This document shows positions 27,339 to 37,115 of a stretch of 64,000 nucleotides of DNA, one piece after another. The stretch spans positions 186,001-250,000 of the forward strand of contig CALSRM010000003.1 of NCBI GenBank assembly GCA_943788755.1, given 5' to 3'. Position 1 is the first letter of the stretch. Every line of letters begins with the position of its first letter. The notes below the pieces were generated by a model. It did not search any database and was not told the origin of the DNA. It saw only the letters and a program-made list of their open reading frames with translations. The stretch comes from an uncultured Flavobacteriales bacterium. Its GTDB lineage: Bacteria; Bacteroidota; Bacteroidia; Flavobacteriales_D; Parvicellaceae. Made by a program: the position numbers and the translations under genes.

Positions 27339-27836
27339 ATGAAAAAATTATTTATACTTTCATTTGCATTAATTGCAACAGGAATAATTACGGCTCAAAA
27401 TGGCAAAAGCATACCTTCCATGAAGCTTAAAACATTAGAAGGTAAAACGGTTGATATATCGCAAATAAAAAATAATGGAAAACCGATTGTAATTAGTTTT
27501 TGGGCCACCTGGTGCAAACCATGTAAAGCTGAGCTGAATACAATCGCAGAAGATTATGAAGATTGGGTTGATGAAACTGGAGTCGAATTAATAGCAGTAT
27601 CGATAGATGACGCCAGAAGCTCAGGAAGAGTAGAGCCTTATGTTAATAGTCAAGGCTGGGAATATACAGTTCTTTTAGATCCAAACGGAGATTTGAAAAG
27701 AGCGATGAATGTAAACAACGTCCCACACACTTTTTTGGTTGATGGAAGCACTGGAAAAGTCGTATGGAATCACAACAATTACTCTCCAGGAGATGAAGAA
27801 GAACTTTTGGAACAAATAGAGCGTATCTCAAAATAA
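27339..27836 (+). CDS. TlpA-family thiol-disulfide oxidoreductase, exported
   Basis: A 165-residue protein: Sec signal MKKLFILSFALIATGIITAQ, then a TlpA/ResA-like thioredoxin fold with NGKPIVISFWATWCKPCKAEL (CxxC active site at about residues 66-69), a VSIDDARSSGRVEPYV segment and the cis-Pro region NNVPHTFLVD. Such proteins reduce or transfer disulfides, heme-binding Cys or copper-site Cys in the periplasm. The reading frame is intact, unlike its neighbours. First gene of a same-strand series with DUF6029, Omp28-like and two multicopper-oxidase-like genes. Confidence 0.92.
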   Translation: MKKLFILSFALIATGIITAQNGKSIPSMKLKTLEGKTVDISQIKNNGKPIVISFWATWCKPCKAELNTIAEDYEDWVDETGVELIAVSIDDARSSGRVEPYVNSQGWEYTVLLDPNGDLKRAMNVNNVPHTFLVDGSTGKVVWNHNNYSPGDEEELLEQIERISK

Positions 27837-27873
27837 CCACAGACAACAAAATATACGCCATAAAATAAATATC

Positions 27874-29562
27874 TTGAAAAAGAATCTTATCACCATAGCA
27901 GCTATTGTCCTAGGCATGGGACAATTTGTTTATTCACAAGAAGACGCGGAGATTGACCTAGGTAGTATTAGCGGGAACACTCAAGTAATCGCACAATATT
28001 ACAATGAAGACACATTAATAAATGCTGCTTTACCCGATCATATAATGGGATTAAACTCATTTACTAATGTTAATTATTCTAGAGGAAAATTCAATGCCGG
28101 TATTCGATATGAAACTTATCTTAACCCATTAGAAGGGTATCCATCCGGTTTTTCCGGAACTGGAATTGGATACAGATATGCTAATTGGAAAAATGAAAGT
28201 CTTAATATTACTATCGGAAACTTCTTTGAGCAATTTGGAAGTGGGACTATTCTTAGAGCTTATGAAGAACCCAATTTAGGATTAAACAATGCGCTTGATG
28301 GTATAAAGATAAAATATGAACCCTATCAAGGAATCAATTTAACTGGCCTAATTGGAAAACAAAGGGAAGCCTTTAACGACGGATTAATAAATGGAAATGG
28401 AATTGTTCGTGGTTTCGATGGAGAAATTGATTTAAACACATTATTTGACAGCACGTTTGCCGACTCAAAGTTCAGAATATCCATAGGGGGTAGTTTTGTA
28501 AGTAAATACAATAACGACAATACAACACCTGATTTCATCCTTCCCTAAAAATGTGGGAGCATATGGAGGTAGAATTGCTATGCGATATGGTAAAATCCGA
28601 TTTTCGGGAGAATACATATTGAAAGAAAATGATCCGTACCCAAACCCAACAGATGAAAGATTCAACTACATATACAATAATGGAGAGGGTATTCTTTTAA
28701 ACTTGGGCTACTCTACTAAAGGTCTAGGTATTGATTTGAGCGCCAAACACAACGACAACATGCTTTGGAGAAGCACAAATGTAAGTGTAGCACCAACTTC
28801 GCTCTTGATTGGTTTTTTACCAACTATGTCCAAACAACACACCTATAACCTAGCCTCTACAATGTATCCCTATGCTGTAAATTTTCTAGGAGAAGTAGCA
28901 TTCCAAGCAGATATTATTTACAAAATCCCAAAGAAAACAGCAATTGGTGGTAAATATGGAACTTCTATTAATATAAACTTTGCTACCGCTTATGCTCCAA
29001 ATAGAACTTACTTAAATGATATGGACAGTTCACGAAAGTCATATACTTCAAGCACCTTTTGATGCTAGTGATAGTGCTTTTGTAAAAGACTTCAATATTG
29101 AGATAAAAAGAAAATTTAACAAGAAATTTAAAGCGGCTTTAACCTACTTTAACTTTGTATTTGACGATCGTGCAATTTTGGTGGCCCAAAAGCATGAGCT
29201 TATTTATGCAGATATTTTTGTGGCAGAAGCCACCTACAAAATAAACAAACACCATAGTATAAGAATTGAAGCCCAGCATTTGCGCACGGGTCAGGATAGA
29301 GGGAATTGGGCCTATGGATTGATAGAGTACTCTATAAGCCCAAGTTGGTTTTTTGCCATAATGGATCAATATAATTACGGAAATTCGATTGAAGTCGAAA
29401 GATTGCATTATCCTCTTGCAACAGCAGGGTACCTCAATGGTCCCACATAGGTTTTCTATTCAATATGGTAAACAACGAGCTGGAGTATTTTGTGTAGGTG
29501 GAGTATGCCGGTCTGTGCCTGCGTCAAATGGTGTTACTTTTACCTTAACAACAAGTTTTTAA
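27874..29562 (+). pseudogene. DUF6029 outer-membrane protein, two or more frameshifts
   Basis: Starts with TTG at 27874 (signal MKKNLITIAAIVLGMGQFVYSQ). Three track ORFs are successive parts of one protein: GNFFEQFGSGTILRAYEEPNLG (a DUF6029 hallmark), then GAYGGRIAMRYGKIRFSGEYI, then FNIEIKRKFNKKFKAALTY, finally YGKQRAGVFCVGGVCRSV in yet another frame, ending TTTSF-stop at 29562. Repeating amphipathic strands and a terminal Phe suggest an outer-membrane beta barrel of about 560 residues. Shifts fall near 28545, 29025-29045 and 29445. DUF6029 genes often sit beside tlpA and omp28-like genes, as here. Molecular function unknown. Confidence 0.75.
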
Positions 29563-29565
29563 ATT

Positions 29566-30491
29566 ATGAAACAAATAAATTTAATAGTAGGGCTTAATTC
29601 TAGTTGTCTCATCAAGCTTTTATTCTTGTGATAAAATTGAAAATCCAATACCTGAAACGGTTGGAGGATCTAGACTGGAGTCTATCACCTTTTGAAGATT
29701 CTGCAAGCTACACTTGGCCTACTTGGACTGCCAATTTAAATCAGCAAAAAATGTTTTAATTGAAGACTTCACTGGCCATACTTGCGTGGGATGTCCTGCC
29801 GCGGCAGCGGAGGCAACTAATATTGAATCTGCCAATCCAGGAAGGGTAATCGTTGCCTCGATTCATGCCAGCACTACCAATGGATATCAATTCCTGAACC
29901 TGCACCATCTGTATTTTCTGCAGACTATAGGACTGATGCTGGAAACGAATATGCAACTACTTTTGGATGCGACTTAAATCCATTAGGTATGACAAATAGA
30001 AAACTTGGAGTCTACCCATCCAACAAATCCAACCTTTCTACCAACCACATACCTCTTGGGGAACTAGCACAACGACTTTATTAGGTGAAGATTTGGATGT
30101 AAATATTCAAGTCCAGTATAATTATTTTGAAAACGAAAATGGGCTTTTTGTGCATACAGAATCTGACTTCATCAATACAAAGACAGGAAATTATAACCTT
30201 GTAGTTTATCTGGTTCGAGATACAGTAATTTCGCCTCAAAAGTTTCCTGCAGGCCAAGAAGAGGATGAGTATCATCACCACAACGTTCTTTCTGCTAATA
30301 TAAACGGAACTTGGGGAGAGGAGATTGTTAGCGGATCAGTTGCGAGTGGAGAGAAGTTCTACAATGACTATGCTTTCGAGGTTCCGCAAAATGATGCAAC
30401 CTATGATATTGATAATTTATCATTGATTACTTATGTTTTTAACAGAGAAACTTATGAGGTTCTTCAATCTGTAATTACTCATCTGCAATGA
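29566..30491 (+). pseudogene. Omp28-related outer-membrane lipoprotein, frameshifted
   Basis: Starts 3 nt after the DUF6029 stop. Read across frames: MKQINLIVG..ILVVSSSFYSCDKIENPIPE (lipobox FYSC), then VLIEDFTGHTCVGCPAAAAEA with a CxxC resembling a thioredoxin-like active site, VIVASIHAST, and a clean C-terminal half (track ORF 30093-30491: NIQVQYNYFENENG...SVITHLQ). At least four frameshifts, at about 29597, 29690, 29900 and 29970-30060. Omp28 of Porphyromonas is a surface-exposed adhesin-like protein; the FTGHxCxxCP motif suggests thiol chemistry. The stop overlaps the next ATG (ATGA). Confidence 0.75.
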
Positions 30492-31347
30492 GAAAGTTAA
30501 TAACATTAGTTCTGCTGTTTCAGAGCTCATTAAGCTCTTTTTCGACATGTATATATTGACACCCTTTTCATCAATAGAGACACCGTTAATCAAGCTCAAA
30601 CCTAATACATTATTGTTCTTTTAACGATACAGAAGCTTTTGAACTGACGAACAGTCCTCTTGAAGTAAATGAAAATGACACGCTTCAAGTTACAATAATA
30701 AACACCGATAGCTTAACACATACTTTTACTGTCAGCGCAATATTAGAAACAGGAAATAACATAGCTCCCTTTGACACAGCAACTTTTCAGCTTGAATTTA
30801 ACTAGCAAAGGAACTTATCGCTATTACTCCGATGTATGCTTATGGAAAATATCTAGGAGCTTCCTGGAAATATTTTAGTTGGATATAGCTAATTATATTC
30901 ACTTTTTCTGGAATTTATTTGAAGCAAAAGAAACATTGATGGATTCCATTGCAAATGGATTAATCGCTACTTTACCCAACTATTTTCAAACCAGAAGTTT
31001 TCACCATTAATAATCTTTATTTTCCAAACACAGTTACTGACCCAATAGGTGCTAGTCAACTGGAAACGTAAATGATTCAATCATTATTTCTGTTGTTAAT
31101 TCTGGCCAAATGGTTAGCCCTTTCCATTTTCATGGTTACCATGTTAAAATCATTGATGTTAAAATTCACCAAACCATGTTGGGTTGGGAAAAAGATACAT
31201 TTCCAGTATTTCCTGGAGAGGCTATGACCTTGTTGCTCGTTCCCGATCAACCAGGAATGTTTCCTGTTCACAATCATAACCTTGTTACTGTTGATCACAG
31301 GTGGTTATCCTGGAGGTATGATAACACGTCTAAATATTATGCCATGA
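30488..31347 (+). pseudogene. multicopper-oxidase-like protein 1 (cupredoxin domains), frameshifted
   Basis: ATG at 30488 overlaps the omp28 stop. Fragments in order: signal MRKLITLVLLFQSSLS; NRDTVNQAQT; FNDTEAFELTNSPLEVNEND; GTYRYYSD with GNILVGYS (cupredoxin strands); then track ORF 31110-31451 with SPFHFHGYHVKII and FPVHNHNLVTV, and finally GGYPGGMITRLNIMP-stop. The HxHG and HxH pairs are multicopper-oxidase type, but the position of the usual HCH Cys (type 1 copper ligand) is Asn (VHNHN). About 285 residues if repaired, with several frameshifts. Copper binding is inferred, not shown. Confidence 0.65.
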
Positions 31348-32534
31348 AACAATTAATATTAGCGTTACTATATGTTGCACCATTACTTGGCTTATTCTCA
31401 AATCAAACATACCAAGTTAATTTCCAAAATGGATGGCACATTTCTGAGTGAGGACGGAATTTATACTCCTTATTGGGGTTTTGGAGAATTTAACCCAACT
31501 CTGCCTAGTCAAAGAATCACACTACCTGCACCCTTGCTTATTTACGATTTAAATGACAGTGTTCATTTAAAGTTGCACAATCTATCTCCGGAAATGCACA
31601 CGATTCATTTACACGGACTTGATGTAAGCCAAGATAAATGATGGCGTTCCATCGAACATCGTTTGGCGTATGTGGGTTAATGATAGCGCCACATACAAGT
31701 TTAGGGCTAAGCATCCTGGGACTTATTTATACCATTGTCATGTGCAAACTTCTCTTCATGCGGCTATGGGAATGTACTGGAATGTTCGTAGTCCGAAATT
31801 CACCCGGATACTAATTTACTTATATAGCAATGGTCCTTCTTTTAATAAAGAATACTTCTATCTTTCCTCTGACATGTATTTATACTGGAATTTCAATGTA
31901 ACTTCTCCAGGAGCCATTTCACATGTACGAAGCCGATTATTTTATGGTAAACGGAAAAGCAGGATCACAATTATTCGATGACACAGCGCAAATCATTAAT
32001 ATGAGTCGCTGGTGACACAGCTCTTATTGCATATAGGGAATGTTGGCTATAATTCTGTTGAGTACATTTTTCCACCGGAAGCAAATGCAGTAATGCACAT
32101 GTCGGACGGTAGAGTTCTTCCTAATCCTATTCGACAGTGACACTCTTGTCCTGTATCCCGGGGAACGCTACTCTGTCCTTTTATCTCCAACCCAGTTTAT
32201 TCAGGGACATATTACTGTGAACTCTGCAAACCTCTACAATACAGAAACAATCGTTGGAACTAATTACATTGGGATTAATATAGATTCTTTGGGACAAGGA
32301 ATGGAAGGATAATAAATTAGCATACTTAAATTTATACCCAAATCCTACCTCTACTCATCTTCAAATCCAATCAAAGGAAACTTTAGATATTATCTCTATA
32401 ACTTAGAAGGGAAATTATTTGAGACCTTTAACATTCAACCGGGCATTAATAACCTTGATGTCAGTCACGTTCCTAAGGGGATTTATATTGTTGGTGCAAA
32501 CGGGTTTTTACCAACGAAATTTATTATTGAATAA
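31344..32534 (+). pseudogene. multicopper-oxidase-like protein 2 with T9SS sorting tail, frameshifted
   Basis: ATG at 31344 overlaps the preceding stop (ATGA). Fragments: MKQLILALLYVAPLLGLFS; KMDGTFLSEDGIYTPYWGF; MHTIHLHGLDVSQ (HLHG copper motif); TYKFRAKHPGTYLYHCHVQ with SLHAAMGMY (HCH...GMY); YFMVNGKAGSQLF; and a C-terminal sorting domain LNLYPNPTSTHLQIQS...GIYIVGANGF ending KFIIE-stop at 32534. So this is a surface-delivered copper oxidase-like protein of about 395 residues that keeps the HCH Cys missing from its neighbour. Six or more frameshifts. Convergent with lpxA, 3 nt between stops. Confidence 0.65.
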
Positions 32535-32537
32535 TCA

Positions 32538-33312
32538 TTAAGATAACCCCCTCATAATACCCTTAGTAGATCCCCTTATAAAGTCTAATATAGCGTCTTT
32601 TTCTTCTGAAGAAGGTAATTCGATATCTGCAACTTTTAAAGCCGTTGTAATGTTACTATTTTGAACATACTACCACTCGATAAATATCTTCTACGTTCAT
32701 GATTTGCTGATCACTAAACCCTCTTCTTCTTAAGCCAACAGAGTTAACTCCTACATAAGAAAGTGGCTCTCTAGCTGCCTTAACATAAGGTGGAACATTT
32801 TTGCGAACCAAAGAACCTCCCGCAATAAATGCATGCTCACCAATATGCACGAATTGCTGAGTTCCAACCATACCTTCAATTATCACCCAATCATCAATAG
32901 TAATGTGACCTGCTAATTGCGTGCTATTTGCTATAATTACGTTATTGCCAATTAAACAATCATGGGCAACATGTACATACGCCATCAACAAACAATTATT
33001 TCCTATTACTGTTTTATTTCTATCTGTGGTGCCTTTATGAATAGTAACGCATTCTCTGATGGTAGTATTATCGCCAATATGCGTCGTTGTATACTCTCCT
33101 TTATATTTAAGGTCTTGAGAATCAGCAGATATAACTGCTCCAGGAAAAATTTTGCAATTCTTACCTATTCTAGCTCCATTCATGATAACAACATTAGGAC
33201 CTATCCAAGTACCTTCTCCTATCTCTACATCACCATAAATCGATGCAAATGGCTCTACAACAACACCGTTCCCAATTTTAGCATCAGGATGTATATATGC
33301 TAACTCACTCAT
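32538..33312 (-). CDS. lpxA: acyl-ACP--UDP-N-acetylglucosamine O-acyltransferase LpxA (one frameshift near the 3' end)
   Basis: First acyl transfer of lipid A synthesis. Left-handed beta-helix hexapeptide repeats (IGNGVVVEPFASIYGDVEIGEG...) and the catalytic region YVHVAHDCLIGNN are clear. The track ORF stops at 32656 after VEDIYRV with unrelated residues, but the next frame continues with ALKVADIELPSSEEKDAILD and FIRGSTKGIMRGLS-stop at 32538, the normal LpxA C-terminus. One surplus base near 32670 explains this; repaired length is 257 residues, as expected. The start overlaps the lpxC-fabZ stop (ATGA). Confidence 0.9.
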
Positions 33313-34709
33313 TCCTCTCTATCTTTAACAACCGAAGCAAGCATTTCTGCTTCCATACAGGCCTGACCATTTACATAGGCTACCCCTGCCATATTAACAA
33401 GACCTCTTCTGATTGGAGAAACTAATTTTAATTCAAAAACCACAGTATCTCCTGGCACTACTTTTCTTTTAAACTTTACTTTATCAATCTTCATAAAATA
33501 AGTAGAATATAAATGAGGATCTTCTACCTTACTTAATGAAAATATTCCTCCAACTTGAGCCATTGCCTCAATTTGCAATACTCCTGGCATAATTGGATTA
33601 CCCGGGAAATGACCTGTAAACTGAGGCTCATTCATTGTAATGTTTTTGACTCCAACTATTGAATCTTCGGTAATCTCCATTATTTTATCTACCATCAAAA
33701 AGGGATATCGGTGCGGAAGCATTCTTTCAATATCATTGATATCGTACAAGGGCTCTTTTGTTAAGTCAAATCTCTTGCCCTCTTTTGCTTGCTCCTTCAT
33801 TATTTGCTTGATTATCTTAGCATATGAAGTATTTCCCGAATGACCAGGTCTAGCAGCTAAAATATGTCCTTTGATTGGTTTTCCAACTAAAGCTAAATCA
33901 CCAATTACGTCTAATAATTTATGCCGAGCAGGTTCATTAATGAATTTTAAATCAATGTTATTAAGGGTATTCCCTTGAATCTTAATGTCAAGATGTTCCT
34001 TATCTAACAATTTTGCTAAAGCATCAATCTCGTCTTGTGGAACATTATCTCTTTCAACTAGAATAATTGCATTATCAATATCACCCCCTTTAATTAAACC
34101 TGCTTTTGCAAGCATTTCAAGCTCTCTTAAGAAGACAAAAGTTCTACATGTAGCAATATTTTCTTTAAATTCAGAAATATTATACATCGAAGCATGCTGA
34201 GTACCGAGCACCGGCGAATTATAATCTACCATCACTGTCAGTCGAAAATCCTCGTAAGGTATCCCAAGCATCTCAATACCTTTCTCCAGATCCTCGAAAG
34301 GCCTATTTTCTTGAAATTCAAAATAATCTCTATCGGCTTGCTGTTCTTTTAGGCCTACTTTTTCAATCGCTTCTACAAAAGGCAAAGCACTTCCATCCAT
34401 AATCGGAATTTCAGAACCATCTAGTTTAATCAATGCATTATCAACCTGCATACCATAAAGAGCAGCCAATAGGTGCTCTGTAGTATTAACTTTAACACCT
34501 TTTTTTTCTAACGTCGTCCCTCTTTCTGTAGAAACAACTAAATCTGCGTCAGCCGGAATAATTGGTTCACCTTCAATATCCGTTCTTTGAAACTTATATC
34601 CATGGTTCTCAGCTGCTGGCTCTATGATTACTTTTACCTTTTCTCCAGTATGCAGCCCTACTCCCTGTAACTCTATCGTAGCGTTTAACGTGTGTTGTTT
34701 TTTATTCAT
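33309..34709 (-). CDS. lpxC-fabZ: bifunctional LpxC / FabZ
   Basis: A natural fusion typical of Bacteroidota. Residues 1 to about 300 are LpxC, the zinc deacetylase committing UDP-GlcNAc to lipid A (GVGLHTGEKV, TTEHLLAALYGM with a zinc His, LDGSEIPIMDGSA, RTFVFLRELE). Residues about 315-466 are FabZ, the beta-hydroxyacyl-ACP dehydratase of fatty acid elongation (RMLPHRYPFLMVDKI, GHFPGNPIMPGVLQIEAMAQ). The enzymes compete for the same hydroxyacyl-ACP pool, so fusion fixes their ratio. Frame intact at 466 residues. Lies between lpxD and lpxA in one operon. Confidence 0.97.
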   Translation of the reverse strand: MNKKQHTLNATIELQGVGLHTGEKVKVIIEPAAENHGYKFQRTDIEGEPIIPADADLVVSTERGTTLEKKGVKVNTTEHLLAALYGMQVDNALIKLDGSEIPIMDGSALPFVEAIEKVGLKEQQADRDYFEFQENRPFEDLEKGIEMLGIPYEDFRLTVMVDYNSPVLGTQHASMYNISEFKENIATCRTFVFLRELEMLAKAGLIKGGDIDNAIILVERDNVPQDEIDALAKLLDKEHLDIKIQGNTLNNIDLKFINEPARHKLLDVIGDLALVGKPIKGHILAARPGHSGNTSYAKIIKQIMKEQAKEGKRFDLTKEPLYDINDIERMLPHRYPFLMVDKIMEITEDSIVGVKNITMNEPQFTGHFPGNPIMPGVLQIEAMAQVGGIFSLSKVEDPHLYSTYFMKIDKVKFKRKVVPGDTVVFELKLVSPIRRGLVNMAGVAYVNGQACMEAEMLASVVKDREE

Positions 34710-34740
34710 AAGCTTCAGGAATCTCTATTTATTAGGGGAT

Positions 34741-35776
34741 TTAAATTCTTCTAATATGGTTTGCATCTCTATTATTTGTCCTCTCAATTTGGGTAAGCCC
34801 TCTAAACAAAACATAGCTTCGTTGATAATCTCCTATTGAAAAAGCAGGAGATCCTTGAACGATTTCGTTTTCTTTTGAAATATCTCTTCCTACACCTGAT
34901 TGTGCAGCAATTTTAACACCATCTGCCAATTTTAAGTGACCAACAATACCAACTTGGCCACCTACCATCATATTCTTGCCCCAATTTTGTCGAGCCAGCA
35001 ATTCCTGTTTGAGCAGCAATTACCGTATTCTCTCCAATATCTACATTATGTGCAATCTGGATTAAATTGTCCAATTTTACTCCTTTTCGAATAAAAGTAG
35101 AGCCCATTGTCGCTCTATCAATAGTGGTATTTGCTCCTACTTCGACATAATCTTCTAGTATTACATTTCCAATTTGTGGCACTTTCTGATAATTATTAGC
35201 TGCATTGGGAGCAAACCCGAATCCATCAGAACCAATTATCGCACCTGAATGAATAGTGCAAGACTTACCTAATTTACAGTTAACATAAACTTTAACCCCT
35301 GAAAAAATTGTTGAATCATCTCCAATAGTAACGTTATCTCCGATATATACATGCGGATAAATTTTTACATTTTTACCAATAGTAACATTGGTTCCAATGT
35401 ATGCAAAAGCTCCTACATAACAGTTCTCTCCAAGCGAAGAGGAATCTGAAATAAAAGAAGGTTGCTCAATTCCTTGTTTGTTTTGCGTTGCCTGATCATA
35501 AACAGCAAGTAACTTTGTTAAGCACTTATACGCATCATCTACTTTGACTAAAGTTAATGTCGCGGGAAGATCTTTCTCAGGAACAAAAGTCTTATTTACA
35601 AGTGCTATAGTCGATTTTGTTGTATATATAAACTGTTCGTATTTGGAATTGGCTAGAAAAGTTATCGTTCCAGGCTTACCTTCTTCAATTTTTGCCATAT
35701 CACTAACTGTGGCTTCCGGGTTTCCTTCAATTTCCCCATCTAATAGTCCGGCAATTTGTTGTGCAGTAAATTCCAT
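34741..35776 (-). CDS. lpxD: UDP-3-O-(3-hydroxyacyl)glucosamine N-acyltransferase LpxD (one frameshift)
   Basis: Third step of lipid A synthesis. N-terminal uridine-binding domain ([20 protein letters not shown]) and a left-handed beta helix with the catalytic region [18 protein letters not shown]. Two track ORFs (35776-34913 and 35019-34741) are halves of one gene: the first runs AGSTKLG then leaves frame, the second resumes [20 protein letters not shown]. The switch is at the run GGGG (34979-34982); reading GGG restores one frame of about 344 residues. As LpxD is normally essential with LPS, I think the extra G is a sequencing error, though slippage is possible. Confidence 0.9.
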
Positions 35777-35837
35777 TGGTTCAAATTTAATAAGATTTTA
35801 AAACAGAAACCTCAATAGCCAAAATATTTTTGAGAAC

Positions 35838-37070
35838 TTATCCACTAATAGATGGATAGCATAAAAAATACTTTTTTATAGTCATTGACAATGCTTGAAT
35901 ATTTAAGTTGTCTGACGCCTCAGTTATATCCTTTACGGAACCATCTTTGAATAAAATATTTATGCTATCCTTTTCCGGATTGTAAGCATTGTTCTCTATA
36001 TTGTTATTGAACACAAAATACTTGGCTTCTTCTTCACTGATAGCATAATGTTTTGAAGCAAGATGAATATGTTTCTCTATTTGTTCTTTACTAAATTCTT
36101 CTTTTTGAATTTCCACCTTTAACAACTGTCGATTCACCAACATATTACACAACTCTGCCAACACTTTATCGGCATGATTGCTCCAAACTTTTATAGCTCC
36201 CAACACATCGTAATCATCCAGTTCTGTAAAAGATTCTAGAATTTTTTTGGATTGAAAATCTTCTTTACTTATGTCATTATACAGGAATAATTTAAAGGCA
36301 GGACTGCAAAATAAGTCCGAGCCATTTTTAGCTAAATACTTCGCTCGTTTCAAAATCTTCACCAATAAAAATTCAGCACTAATTACCGTTTTATGCAAGT
36401 AGACTTGCCAATACATTAATCGACGCGCGACAATAAACTTTTCAATGGAGTAAATTCCTTTTTCATGAATTACGAGCTCGTCATCAACGACGTCCAACAT
36501 TTTAATAATCCGCTGATTACTTACCACCCCCTCAGAAACACCTGAATAAAAACTATCTCTTTTAAGATAATCCAATCGATCCATGTCTAATTGACTAGAC
36601 ACCAATTGATGTAAAAACCTCTTTGGATACTTATTCTTAAATATTTGAATAGCCACATCTAATTTACCATTAAACTGTTTGTTTAATTCTGCCATGAACA
36701 ACACCGAGACATCTTCATGTGTTAAACCCTGAACAATAGAATGTTCCAGTGCATGAGAAAATGGACCGTGCCCAATATCATGTAAAAGTATTGCTAGAGT
36801 TACTCCAATAGCTTCATCTTCTGTAATTTCATTGCCATTTGCACGGAGCGTGTCAATTGCCTGGCTCATCAGGTGAGTGCAGCCCACAGCATGATGAAAT
36901 CGAGTATGCAGAGCACCGGGATACACAACATCTGTCAGTCCCAATTGTTTAACCCTTCTTAAGCGCTGAAAATGTGGATGATTTATTACATCTAAGATAA
37001 TATCATATGGTATTGAAATAAAACCATACACTGGATCGTTAAATATTTTCTTCTTATTGGTTGATTTCAC
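35838..37070 (-). CDS. HD-domain phosphohydrolase (dGTPase-like)
   Basis: Cytoplasmic metal-dependent phosphohydrolase. The HD signature is complete: RFHHAVGCTHL (first His), AILLHDIGHGPFSHALEH (HD pair) and DMDRLDYLKRDSF (last Asp). This resembles the dGTP triphosphohydrolase-related family, though the substrate is not readable. The track start (TTG at 37097) overlaps a -7 promoter box; GTG at 37070 (VKSTNKKKIFNDPVYGFI) fits family N-termini better, giving 410 residues. It heads the lpxD-lpxC/fabZ-lpxA unit (61-bp gap to lpxD), divergent from porX. Confidence 0.88.
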   Translation of the reverse strand: MKSTNKKKIFNDPVYGFISIPYDIILDVINHPHFQRLRRVKQLGLTDVVYPGALHTRFHHAVGCTHLMSQAIDTLRANGNEITEDEAIGVTLAILLHDIGHGPFSHALEHSIVQGLTHEDVSVLFMAELNKQFNGKLDVAIQIFKNKYPKRFLHQLVSSQLDMDRLDYLKRDSFYSGVSEGVVSNQRIIKMLDVVDDELVIHEKGIYSIEKFIVARRLMYWQVYLHKTVISAEFLLVKILKRAKYLAKNGSDLFCSPAFKLFLYNDISKEDFQSKKILESFTELDDYDVLGAIKVWSNHADKVLAELCNMLVNRQLLKVEIQKEEFSKEQIEKHIHLASKHYAISEEEAKYFVFNNNIENNAYNPEKDSINILFKDGSVKDITEASDNLNIQALSMTIKKYFLCYPSISG

Positions 37071-37094
37071 TAATCTTATTTTTACATTGTAAAA

Positions 37095-37102
37095 CAAATT
37101 TA
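37095..37102 (-). promoter_or_regulatory. putative -7 box of the HD-lpx operon
   Basis: TAAATTTG on the minus strand, exact TAnnTTTG match, 24 nt before the GTG at 37070. It overlaps the TTG start given in the ORF track, which argues against that start. Confidence 0.45.
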
Positions 37103-37115
37103 AACAAAATATACC

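Noticed and set aside
24937-32680. Decayed mobile island or prophage
   Set aside because: No integrase, transposase, phage gene, direct repeat or tRNA boundary; the fragments are typical Bacteroidota chromosomal genes and the frames look like sequence errors.
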